From Rhipidocladum racemiflorum (lineage: Eukaryota; Streptophyta; Magnoliopsida; Poales; Poaceae): DNA of 64,000 nucleotides. Below the pieces are notes generated by a model that was not told where the DNA came from, made no database searches, and saw only the letters and a list, made by a program, of their open reading frames with translations. Made by a program: the position numbers and the translations under genes. The DNA lies in the NCBI GenBank assembly GCA_036346355.1, contig CM070572.1, positions 11,105,001 to 11,169,000 on the forward strand, read 5' to 3'. Shown piece by piece: positions 20,500-30,613 of the stretch (the first letter of the stretch is position 1; every line of letters begins with the position of its first letter).

Positions 20500-20645
20500 G
20501 ATAAGCATCAGCAGTTGCAACCACCAACATCCGCGCCCACACCCGCCCCTGAAGGTGGCCGAGCGTTCTTTGCCTTTGCCTCGGCAGCCAAAGCCAGCGG
20601 CCTCGATACAGCGTATGACGCCGGCGCCATGGCTTTGGCCACTGG
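20500..20645. other. Short G/C-rich stretch, possible gene fragment
   Basis: About 140 bases of coding-like composition (plus-strand frame Pro- then Ala-rich, ...EGGRAFFAFASAAKASG...) interrupted by the hAT insertion at 20654. I do not recognise the protein. Possibly a captured exon piece. Confidence 0.25.
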
Positions 20646-20653
20646 CCAGTAAC

Positions 20654-21447
20654 TAGGGATGCGATCGGATCGGAGACGGTCGAATATCGTTCTATTCATA
20701 TTCGTATTCGTATTTTTTATCGAATACAGAATCGAATACGAATAGTTTCGAATATAGAATCGAATACAAATTATACAGGATAATATCGGTTACGAATATA
20801 GATCGAATACGGATCGGAATCAACATGGATACGAATAATATTAGTCGGATATTTTAAAATCCAATTTCAGTTTTTTTTCCAAAATCGGTCCAAATTTAAA
20901 TTCAAAATTCCAAAAGAAATATATTTGTATGTCTTTTTTTTTTGCCTTTTTATCCCTAGCTTGTCATACATGTGACTCTGTGAGTAACAATGTACCCCAT
21001 TGCAATAATTGAACCAAATGATTTGCGGTGGCATATCTTCTTTGAATCCTAAGTAGCCCTCCTGAAACGCCACTTACCAATTTTTGTACCACCTTTACCC
21101 AAATATCTCCAAATTAGCATCTAGTACACATGAACATATTATATCTTGTCATCCAATGCAGACCCCAGTCTCTGAAACAGTGAAACATGTTAAATTGTTA
21201 ATGTGTTATTCTGAAACGTGTTATTCGGATAATATCCGTATGTCATATTCGGATATTATCCGAACAAAAACTCAGATATTCCGTATCCATCGGATAATCA
21301 GTGTTCCATATCCGTATCCGTATCCATGTAAATTATCTGTATCCATATCCTTATCCGAGAAATCAACTGGATATCTGTGAAACTATCCAAATTATCATTC
21401 AAATCAATTCGGTCGGTCGGAAAATATCCGTACCAGTTCCATCCCTA
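20654..21447. mobile_element. Non-autonomous hAT-type element, 794 bp, TATCCG arrays
   Basis: The ends are TAGGGATG in inverted orientation, with a perfect 8-bp duplication CCAGTAAC at 20646-20653 and 21448-21455. Both arms carry arrays of GAATACGAAT / TATCCGTATCC words around an A/T-rich centre. No transposase. The arms resemble those of the 1040-bp element at 25966. Confidence 0.92.
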
Positions 21448-21559
21448 CCAGTAACCTTCACGCCTATGTGAGCAAATTTTTACTGTGCTGTAGCGTTAGA
21501 CACAATAGTTCTTGACAAGGTTGCGGCTATCGAATTTGTTATGGATTGTTAGGGTTTAA

Positions 21560-22505
21560 TGTGACGGACCGCCTTTTTTAGGGGGTGCGTTTAAATCCGC
21601 AACGCCTACCCAGGAAGATTAGCCGTCGGGAACCAAGTCATACATTGCCAGCATAAGAACGAAACAACTGTTTTAATACAAATAAGGCCTAACGGCCAGA
21701 GCTTACAAAAGGAAGCGAGGGCTTCAATAAATTACATTACCAAAAGACCACACAGGCAATGCCTGAGCATAGAAAAAGGACCCTAAAACCAGACTACTTC
21801 GCCATCTACGATCTTCTGGAGTTCTCCTGCGTCTTCAAATTCTAAATAGGTTGAAAAGCAAGACTGAGTACACAACAGTACTCAACAAACCGCACGGAAA
21901 TTCTGAATATTACATGCAGGGGTATTCTCAAGGAAATGGCAATATGGTTATTATCATTGTGAATGCAATTTTATTTTCCAAGTCATTTTACATTTTGAAA
22001 CACAAACCATACATAATAGAAATAAGCAAAATTTTGAGTTTTCACAAGTTCATCATTACGTCAAGTTGGAAATAACAATTCTACTTGGGTTAGGTTACGA
22101 GATTCACCCCAATTCAAACTTAGCTCCATTTACCGGAAGCACGGCGTATTCGAATACCATTTGATTATGACTCTACAGAGTTGCTCAGCTTTACCCACAA
22201 GATATCTACGACCGTTAATGTCACGCGATTACATGCAACTTAAATGCATGCGGTCAGGCCGAGATCATCAAAACCTTTTGATTGAACATTCCCATGATAG
22301 CCCCTACCCGATAGGTTATTGGACCCACTGTTCTTGGGCTCCCATTTGCCAATTCAGGAGCTATGGACCAATACTATGTGGGTACCTACCGTTGTGAGGA
22401 TCGACGAATGACACCTCATTCCCGTCCCACGGAACCTTTCAATCATTCCCAAGCATGTAGGTATTCCTATGGGGTGAGCAATGTACTGAGCTCCGTCGGA
22501 AGCGG
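21560..22505 (+). mobile_element. LTR fragment, gypsy-type
   Basis: Starts TGTGACGGACCGCC and contains a GACTGAGTAC...GTACTCAAC palindrome like those in the two other LTRs here (37345 and 56265 regions), typical of large grass LTRs. It ends abruptly where duplicated block 2 begins, so it is truncated. No coding sequence. Confidence 0.5.
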
Positions 22506-22507
22506 TT

Positions 22508-23460
22508 TATCACGCACGTGAGGCTGCCATATGGGCATGCCCGGTTAGCCTTTTACACAAAACGATCAATTCTAAATCATATAATTTTAGACATAAGTTT
22601 TTCTAAAATATGTAGTTTTGCTTTATTCGTGTGTGTGGTTGCTATATAGACCCACCATGTTAGATTAGTTACAAAAACAAATCAATTTTAAAACCTGTAG
22701 TTTTGTGACATAAGTTTTTATAAAAATCTATAGTTTTGTGAAATAAAAATTAAAATCTATAGTTTTCTGATGGCTTATAAAAAATTTAAAATATCGATCG
22801 ATATGGTGTAACTAGTGCATATATCATCTTAAAAAAACTAGTGCATATCGATCGTAATATGAGTTTGACACTTTCTTCTAAAAAAAATCAAATTATATCA
22901 CTTCAATGATTGACATCAATCGGAACACAGCTCAAGATATTGCCCACCATATTATACCGCTCAAAAGTCGTTTAGATGCACGAAATACCATTACGGAGTG
23001 GAAGAACACCACGTTAGGATAAACTAGAGCCACAAGAACAGCGTCACCTTCGACGACAGCCACCACACCTGGCCGTGGCCGCTCGCCCGCTACCTCGTTA
23101 GCGCAATCGGTGGGGAAGAATTAAAGGCCCGTTTGGTACGGTTCTAGATTTTAATAGAAACAGAAACGGTTCCAGATTCTTGGTAGAAACGTTTCAAGTA
23201 GAATCAGAATCACTATCTTGAAACCGTTTGGTATGGTTTCAGATTCTAGTAGAAACAGGGTTGAGAGTGATTCAGCCACGATATGGAAAAGAAGAGCGTT
23301 CGGCGAGAATCGTTCGAGTTTTAAATTTATTTGAGTTTCTCCTAGATTCTAGTAGAAACAGCTCGATTCCAAATTATCAAACGGGGCCTAAGAAAGAACA
23401 GCGTCACCTTCAGAGAAAGCTATTTTCGAGCAATAGATTACATATGAACGACACTACATA
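22508..23460. repeat. Copy 2 of the duplicated intergenic block
   Basis: Same order and orientation as 19255-20260, with about 5-10% divergence by eye. The third matching segment is separated by sequence that includes the MITE at 23126-23388. GAACAGCGTCACCTTC also occurs on both sides of that MITE (about 23037 and 23397). Confidence 0.7.
23126..23388. mobile_element. Harbinger/Tourist-like MITE, 263 bp
   Basis: The ends GGCCCGTTTGGTA and, reversed, GGCCCCGTTTGATA are inverted repeats. The interior repeats the word AGATTCTAGTAGAAACAG in both orientations. TAA occurs on both sides (23122-23124 with one extra A, and 23389-23391), consistent with a 3-bp Harbinger duplication. Confidence 0.6.
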
Positions 23461-23799
23461 TTAAGCAGGCAGTTCATATTCAACTATGCTCTATGCAGGC
23501 CACAGGGGTTCGACCGCGCGTTTGTGTATTATGCACGGAGCAGTTGGTTGGCATTTAACGTACTGTTCAGGTACAGTAGACGAGACGGGGAATAGACGCA
23601 CGGCTTTGTTCGATTCAATGTCTCATCTTACGCGCCACACGAGCTGCCAGTGTCAACCCTTTCACGCTGTCATGTTCTTGGAAACATGACAAACGGTAGA
23701 GCCTAATTAATCTGTCAATTAGCTGACGGGCGGACCTAAATAGAGTATAATTGAGCCCATTTGGAACACAAGAATTTTGCAGAAAGCTATGTGTTCGCG
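23461..23799. other. Unassigned intergenic sequence
   Basis: No recognised gene or terminal repeat. Short frames are not supported. Confidence 0.3.
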
Positions 23800-24940
23800 C
23801 TAAAAACGTGAAGTTGGATTCTTAGCCTCGAACACACGAGACAAACGCCGGGTTTGAGGTTCGCACGGACGTGTCAATCTGTTTGACCTGAGTAACAGAT
23901 AAGGAGAAGGTAAAAATCAGTCAAAACCGATTATACGAGAATCGGCTTAGATCGAATCGGCAATAAGCCGATAGATCTCTGCAATTGATAAGAATTGTGA
24001 ATCGGACCAAGGCCGATACCAAATCGATAGTCGGCCTGGCTCTGATCAGCTGGATAGAATAGATGAAGATCAAGTCCAATTCGGCTATTTAAGCCGATTG
24101 AGACAAAAGTAACCGATAAATCTAATCAACCTGGTAGAGTTGATTGGATGGGGGTAGAGATGGCTTTTCCCGAAAAAGGCGATGCGCAGCAAGATCGGAG
24201 AAAAGACACCCGAATTGGCGTAAGTCGGCGAAATCAATAATCGGCGATGCGCAACTCTTATTGATTGAGCGAATTACAAAGGAAGGATTACAAAACTAGA
24301 GACTACTCCTAGTTGACAGGAAAATAAGAGAAAAGTAAAGTGTGTTTGTGGGTTGGCTCTGGGCGCTGTTTCTCCTTGCCTCTGAACGTCTTATATAGCC
24401 TCTAGCCGACCAGAATCTTGATAGAATACGTTTGACGAGTAGTATCCATATCGGTCTCTCCTTTCCAAATCTGATGAGCAGTATCCGGGTCGGTCTCTTC
24501 CTTCCAAACAGATTTTCAGAGATATTCTTAAGTTACATTCTTTCCATGTTTCGTTGACCCGGGACTTGCCGATGTTGGCCATTCTTGCCAAATTTGGGTG
24601 CAAATGTTGGTCAGTCTCGTAGACGCGTACTGATACTCTGATAGGCCCCTGGCCTGCTCCCTGCAAAGCGCGTGCGATGTTCCTACGCGCTAGCAAGTAA
24701 CCTAATACTGCGGTGGGTGAAGGATTGTCGCGTGGCGCCGTGCGCGCGGCCATCGTTTCGAGCGTGCCAATGTGCCACTTCCACCTGGTCGCGAAGACGC
24801 GAACTCGCGACCGACTCCTGTGCGTGAGGCCGTTAGCGCTGAGCAGACCATAGGAAACGGAAATAAATTTTATGCAGCAGTGCTGCACAACGAAGGAAGT
24901 GCAGCACCATCCCGATTCGTGCCACCTGTCCTCGTACAAC
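23800..24940. mobile_element. LTR-retroelement fragment, TCGGC-rich
   Basis: The segment 23800-24160 (GTTTGACCTGAGTAACAGAT, CGGCAATAAGCCGATAGATC, AAGTAACCGATAAATCTAAT) is present in inverted orientation at 44790-45150. The following part (24640-24760) resembles 44290-44420 in direct orientation. The frames inside do not match a known protein. I read these as rearranged pieces of one retroelement family. Confidence 0.45.
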
Positions 24941-25101
24941 AATCAAGCGAAGGGATCTTTTGATGCAGTTAATGGTGGTAATACGCTGTGGCAGTTAATG
25001 TGTTGAGATTGTATTGAGATTGCCGCGTGAGAACAGGTGGCACGAATCAAGATGGTGTTGCACTCCTTTCATTGTGCAGCACTGCATAAAATTTATTTCC
25101 G
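24858..25101. repeat. Foldback repeat with arms of about 72 bp
   Basis: The left arm (24858-24932, CGGAAATAAATTTTATGCAG onward) is complementary to 25030-25101 (ending TTTATTTCCG), separated by about 97 bases. The arms differ at a few positions. No clear target duplication, so MITE status is undecided. Confidence 0.7.
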
Positions 25102-25965
25102 AAACGGTCGATGGCGCACGTACGCGCGCGCGTTCGGCAGGCGATGCCGTAAGCGCGCTTGCGCCAGCATGTGACGCACCGGAGCCATCGTAAGCACGCT
25201 TTATCAAATTAGCCCCTATACAAAATTATTTACAAAAATAACCTCTTAATCCATATCGACCACGCTGGGAAGCGCGAAAACAAGATCCTGTGATACTTCG
25301 AGCGTGGAACCGTGCTCTCGCCAGCCAACGCGGCCCCCAACACGACCACGTGCCCCCCAACGTGAGCGCTCGCGCTATCCCGTGGGCATCCACGCCACGC
25401 GTTAGCGCCCTGCCTCGCGCGCACGCCATGCGCCCCTACCAGCCACGCCATGCTTTCCGTTCGGTCCTACCCACGCGCATGCTGGTTCGAAGTTTTTCGC
25501 ACGTCTCGGCGCCACGCGCCCCTCTCACCAATCACGCTCAAGCACGGGAGCTTTACTTTTATGCTAGGAGAGCTAGCGTAGAAAGTGTGGGAGGTGTAGG
25601 TTAGGGGTTATTTCTGCAAATTAGTTTGCACAAGAGCTAGTTTGTAAAAAAAACAAAGAGTTAGTACGTCTTCCGTATAAGCGATCTCACGCGAAAGGAA
25701 CGGACAGTTGGTATCTAGCATGCAGCTACGAACCAAGGCAGGATGTTATTGTTAGAAATGAAGCCTAACGAGTATGTTTGGAAGCCTAGTGCGCAGCCAT
25801 GTTTAAATGATCTTATCATGCATGGTTTGTTCGGTAAAGCTTCGAGATACTCGCCTGGCGTACGCGCGTCCTTTCCTCGGCTGGCGTGCGCGCGTGGCCC
25901 TGCCTTTCCGCGGTCGCCTTGTGCGGGTGCACGTAACCCATCTGCGTCCCCAGCCCTTCTCCCAC
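25102..25965. other. G/C-rich unassigned sequence
   Basis: Rich in CGCGC and CACGC words. The overlapping frames on both strands are Ala/Arg-rich and not recognisable. Probably LTR-derived. Confidence 0.3.
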
Positions 25966-27005
25966 TAGGGATAAAAACGGATAAGATAGTTTCCGATCGA
26001 TCCGGATAATTTTCGGATACAGATTTTATCGAATCGGATATTTGCCGGATAGTATCGGATCGGATACGGATACGGATACGGATTCGGTAGCTCACTATCT
26101 GTCGGATATGGAATCAGATAATCCAGATAGTAACAGGTCGGATATCCGGATATACATATGAGCTGGGCCAAGCTACTCTTTTGGTCCAAAAAGGTTCGTA
26201 AATTTTAAAATTAGTCTCTAAACTAATTAATCCATAAATCAAGTTTCAATTATTAAAATTGGGAGAGTAGCTCAAAAAATTACGAATTTTTTTGAAAAAA
26301 ATTCTTGACATAGTCTATAATTTAAAAAAATTATTTTTAATATTCTATCAGATTTTAAATTTTCTAAAAAATTCAAAAATTGTCATTTTTAATAGGAAAT
26401 ATTTTAAATAAGTAACTAAAAATTCATAAAAACTCATAAAATAAATACTTTATTATTTTAAACATAATTTAATAAAAATAAAAATCTTGGGTCATTACAT
26501 ATAAGTGTTATATATGTTTTCTAGAGACATGGTAGTTAAGTATTATCAAACTTTTAATGTGTTCTATGTTTGCTTCCATTTGTATCTCTGAGCAATTATC
26601 ACCTTCATTTTGTGTTTTGATTTACATGTATGATGAACTAATCATGTGTGCGTAATGAACTAAATCTTACATAATTTTGTTTACGACTTGGTATCTAACT
26701 ATTGTCTAAGTGAATGAAAATATTTATATTTATTCAATTTTCAATAATATTTTGATCAAATCAACTAGTTATATGCTTTCGTTGATTTTTTATGTACAAT
26801 CTAAGGGGTTATCATGCTCCGATAAATATTCGTAACCGTATCCGATTCGATTCGTAATAAATCCGTATCTGTATTCGACATTATCCGTATTCGTATTCGT
26901 ATCCGGACTAGCCGTATCCGTATCCGTATCCGCATCCGATAAAAAATATGAAAATAAATATAGTAGAACTATTATCCGACCGTATCTGATCCGTTTTCAC
27001 CCCTA
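25966..27005. mobile_element. Non-autonomous hAT-type element, 1040 bp, TATCCG arrays
   Basis: The ends TAGGGATAAAAACGGAT and, reversed, TAGGGGTGAAAACGGAT form a good terminal inverted repeat. Flanks TCTCCCAC and CTCCCCAC are an imperfect 8-bp duplication. Both arms are GGATACGGATACGG / TATCCGTATCCG arrays around a 600-bp A/T-rich centre. Same family type as 20654-21447. Confidence 0.8.
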
Positions 27006-27209
27006 CTCCCCACGGACCCCACTGCCCTCCCGCAGCAGGCACTGCTCTCGTGCCCGCAAAGCTAGCCGCGTTGCTCCCTTCCTTCCGCGGTAGTACAGTA
27101 CGGTAGGGCCCACGTCTCCTTATAATTCTTCCGCAGGTTGAAAGGAGGCTAGCTCTGTAATTTTTATCGGCCAAATTCGAAAAAAAAAAGCTATAAGGCT
27201 ATTTACATG

Positions 27210-27380
27210 AACAGTCTCAATTTGGAGGATGACACCATCGATGTGGAGATCCTAAACTCCATGTGCGTCACCAATGAGCACTTCAAAGATGGCTCTTGAT
27301 GGCATGAAATCCTTCTTCATTCGTGAGACTGTTGTTGAGGTGCCCAATGTCAGTTGTAACGACACTAGGTTGAGCTACGT
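27210..27380 (+). pseudogene. CDC48 (p97 AAA ATPase) gene fragment
   Basis: CDC48 is a hexameric AAA ATPase that extracts ubiquitinated proteins. The plus-strand reading from 27219 gives NLEDDTIDVEILNSM then CVTNEHFK. After a frame change near 27285 it gives FFIRETVVEVPNVS. This is the recognisable linker between the two ATPase domains (the D1-D2 linker). The tryptophan-containing continuation expected after VEVPNVS is degraded. Only about 55 codons are present, with no Walker motifs and no flanking exons, so it is a dead captured or dispersed fragment. Assigned from memory of the conserved motif. Confidence 0.75.
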
Positions 27381-28270
27381 GCGACGCTGCGTCGTGTGAA
27401 ATTTGGTTCGACATTCTTGTTACAAAAAACACAATTTTAGTTTTCACGGTGATGTATTTTTAAAAAATTAATTGACTATGAGCCGTCGGTATTTTTTGCG
27501 AAACCACAGGGAAGGACAAATCCGCAATTGAAAAAAAAAACCGATAGAAGATCTATTCAAAATAACCAGCGGAAGGACTTAGCCATAATTTTAGAATTTG
27601 GTAGAAGGACTTAACTGTAATTTTAGAATTTAAGGAGAGCTTTTTCGAACAAAAAAACTAACACATGACACCCTGAATGGCCTTCAATTCCATGCAGCAT
27701 ATAGATAGTATATATATTACTTGATCTAATGCAAATTAATGTAATATTTTCTTTTATATCCGTAATAAATATCTAGATTTATTTCATATTTTTTACATTC
27801 ATACATTAAATATAATATTTAGAGATAATAATTAAGATTAGTTTATTTATTTTTAATATCTTATTAATCTATGTGGCAAAACAAAATACCACGTACACTA
27901 AAGTTTCTCATCCACTCAGATTTAAGTCGTGCTTTTGGTGGATTCGGACCCTTCGTCATTACTGAGTGACAGCACGATGTTACACGCGGTGCCATTCCGT
28001 CAACGTATACTCGTCGCGGATTGATCCGCATAGGCTAGGAGGCGTTAGCACGCCACAACCAACAGCAAATGAATTTAGGCCAGTGTTTAGTCTTTGCCGT
28101 TTGGTCTTTCTTTGCTCCGATGCTGCGTATGCACCATGTTGCAGATGTTGCTCAGAAAAGGATTGCTTACCCCAAATCGAACAATCAGTCCGTACTATTT
28201 GCGTCTCGGAAACGTGTTACTCGTGATGGTATCTGTTGTTTAAATAATGTCTCTCACCAAACATACGGAT
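27381..28270. other. A/T-rich unassigned sequence
   Basis: No recognised gene. 27660-27900 is strongly A/T-rich. 27960-28270 has short frames without recognisable domains. Confidence 0.3.
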
Positions 28271-28427
28271 GATAACATTGTGCGAATGCTCTGGCCTGTT
28301 GTTAACTATAGTAACTTCGCCGTGTTATACGTGCTTGTACTCACTTGCATATACTCCGTGTTATACGTGTTTACTCCTGAGGGGTATCTGTTGTTAAAAT
28401 GGTGTCTCTCGACAAGCGGGCAACCAT

Positions 28428-28836
28428 CACTACTAGAAAACTAGGCTTTACTATCGGCACATCACTACCGATTAGATTTGAACCGGTACTGATAGTGACA
28501 TCAGTACCGGTTTATTGGCTACAGGGTTGTAGTGGGCTTTCAGTACCAGTTGGTAACACGAATGCCTCGTTTCAGGAAAGTTCAAACGGAATGCATATTG
28601 TATTTATATTAGTACGCGATATTGAGTAGGTTGGTTAGAAGGGTGAGGCTAGAGTCACGAGGTTACGGGTTCGAGTCCTACTTCTCCCATACATCATCAG
28701 CATATTTTGAAACATTTATAGTGCAAAACCGATAATGATGCCCAATGGGCATCAGTTCCGGATGGCCTGTACCGGTTCAAAAACCGGTACTGATGGCAAT
28801 TACGAACCGGTACTGATGGCTAGATCTGTTATAGTG
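28428..28836. mobile_element. Mini-CACTA element, 409 bp
   Basis: Starts CACTACTAGAAAAC and ends TATAGTG (reversed CACTATAACAGA), with the 3-bp duplication CAT at 28425-28427 and 28837-28839. Subterminal copies of ACCGGTACTGAT and its complement are spaced along both arms, as in CACTA elements. It carries a tRNA-like insert at about 28622-28690. Confidence 0.8.
28622..28690 (+). other. tRNA-like sequence inside the mini-CACTA
   Basis: 28668-28678 is GGTTCGAGTCC, a perfect match to the tRNA/SINE internal B-box consensus. About 30-40 bases before it, GGTTGGTTAGAAGGG resembles a tRNA D-loop. The segment ends TCTCCCA. The 5' acceptor strand is missing and the stems do not close cleanly, so this is a truncated tRNA-derived sequence rather than a functional tRNA. 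Confidence 0.5.
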
Positions 28837-28953
28837 CATACTGATAATTTAGTAGTGCGAATGCTCTGGCCTGTTGTTAACTATAGCAACTTCTTCGTGT
28901 TGTACGCTGTTTGTACTTATGAGTAATTTAAGACTCAACGTCTAATAATATAA

Positions 28954-29262
28954 GGGCTTGTTTGTTTCAGTTAGGGATTGTATAAAAGCTGTATTGTTAA
29001 AAGCTGAAGGTTGAAAAGTTAATGGTTGTTTGACAACCCAGATTATAGTGTGTTTAGATTGCTATTTCTACAATGGGAGAGTGGTAATGGTGGGTAATTT
29101 CGACTGAAGTTCGATGGGCAGTTTGGTCTTTTGTAAGAAAAGGTTGAGGAAAGCTCCTCTAGAGTGGATTGTGGGATTGCTATAATCTGCCTTCCAGATT
29201 GTTACAATCCAGATTAAAAATTGCTTGTTTATTGACCTTCTAAATTTTAAAAGCTGCTTTCG
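28954..29262. mobile_element. Partial Tourist-like MITE
   Basis: Starts GGGCTTGTTTGTTTCAG after TAA, as many grass MITEs do, and contains complementary words (AAAGCTG and CAGCTTT; AATCTGGATTGT and its complement). A matching end is not present, so the right terminus is probably lost. Confidence 0.35.
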
Positions 29263-29742
29263 ACTAATTGCCCTAGCATGTCACGACTGGTAAGCATGAC
29301 GAAGTTGGTGGGACATATGACGTGGGCTGCTATGATTGAACACGATGAGCCGCCGGAATCTTCGAGAAACTTTAGGGGTGCGTTTGGTTGGAGGGCAGAG
29401 CCTAGATGGGATCGCCCTATCCCAATTTTTCAGGTCATCCAGCTGTTTGGTTGAAGGGATGGGGTGGATGGAGGCATCCAAGAAAAAAGAATATGCTTTG
29501 AAGATGCTGTACCAACCCATCCCAAAAAATCCACCGGATGAAGCCATCCAACCCGGCTGGCGTGGACGAAACGATCCCAAAATCGCAAGCCATCCCAAAT
29601 CCATCCCTTCTCCCGTCCGCGGCTGAGGTCGGCGCCATCCAACCCTCGCTGTTCTTCGCCTCCTCTCTCTCCCCGTTCATCGCCTCCTTCTCTCCTCGTT
29701 CATCGCCTCCCCTCGCCGCTCGGGGTCGAGGTGTGGGGACGG

Positions 29743-29945
29743 CGGCTCGGGGCGGAGGTGGAGGCCAGGTAGCTCGGAGCGGAGGACGAGGGACGGCCGG
29801 CGGCTCGGGGCTGAGGACGAGGGACGGCGGCTCGGGGCAGAGGTGGAGGGCAGGCAGCTCAGAGCGGAGGACGAGGGACGGCCGGCGGCTCGGGTCTGAA
29901 GACGAGGGACGGCCGGCGGCTCGGGGCTGAGGACGAGGGACGGCG
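29743..29945. repeat. G/C-rich tandem leader repeat of the Harbinger element
   Basis: Repeated units built from CGGCTCGGGGCTGAGGACGA and GGGACGG, alternating with a longer variant (GGAGGTGGAGG-CAGG). They form a compound repeat of roughly 85-115 bp in two main copies. It lies in the presumed transposase leader. The Gly/Arg-rich frame over it is unlikely to be translated. Confidence 0.8.
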
Positions 29946-30028
29946 GCGACGCACAGGCGAGGAGGCGATTTGGGTTGGCTCAGGGCGAGGAGCTCACACA
30001 GATCTGATTTTCTCCCCCAAATCGAAGG

Positions 30029-30613
30029 TATAAACCCTATTCTACCGTTGCTGCTCCTACTAGCTCTGCACTTCCCTTTCCACTCCTCCTCTACTTGCTC
30101 TGCAAGATCTGTAATACATTGCTAATCACGAGTTGAGTGCCTAAGATCTGTTTATAGCTTGTATTGTTTAGCTTCTATTGCTTAAGATCTGTTTGTAGCT
30201 TGTATTGTTTAGCTTCTATGTGCAAGTAGCTTGTAATCTAAAATCTTGTCGGCACAAATTAGCTTCTACTTGTTTAGCTTCTATTGCTTAAGATCTGTTT
30301 GTAGCTTGTATTGTTTAGCTTCTATGTCCAAGTAGCTTGTAATCTGAAATCTTCTACTTGTGCTTCTATTAGTAATCTGAAAGCTTCTGTTGTTGATTGT
30401 TGTAGCAAACTATCTTGTTGTAGCAAACTATCTTGTTGAAAGCTTCTGTTGAAAGCTTCTATTAGTAATCTGAAATCTTCTACTTGTGCTTCTATTAGTA
30501 AGATATATTAGCTTCTAATTTTTGTAGCAAACTATCTTGTTGTCTATTAGTAAATATCAGAAAAGGTTAGTGTGGAAAAATGTAGACACTGATGCATGTA
30601 TGTACCATTGTAG
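30029..30613 (+). other. Probable 5' leader intron of the Harbinger transposase
   Basis: GTATAA follows AATCGAAG at 30028, and TTGTAG precedes the start codon at 30614. The stretch is T-rich and holds tandem copies of GCTTGTATTGTTTAGCTTCT and GAAAGCTTCT-type words. A leader intron is inferred from the splice signals and composition only. Confidence 0.5.

Larger units (their letters stand above)
28275..28915. repeat. Direct repeat of about 60 bp flanking a mini-CACTA
   Basis: GTGCGAATGCTCTGGCCTGT plus TGTTAACTATAG occurs at about 28279-28311 and 28855-28887, and similarity continues for about 30 more bases (CTTCGCCGTGTTATACG versus CTTCTTCGTGTTGTACG). The right copy directly follows the CACTA element. 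Confidence 0.85.

Noticed and set aside
28622..28690. Functional tRNA gene
   Set aside because: The B-box is perfect, but the 5' acceptor strand is missing and stems do not pair well, so only a tRNA-like remnant is reported.
29538..29930. 130-codon plus-strand frame in the Harbinger element
   Set aside because: Gly/Arg-rich translation of a tandem G/C-rich leader repeat, upstream of the real transposase start.
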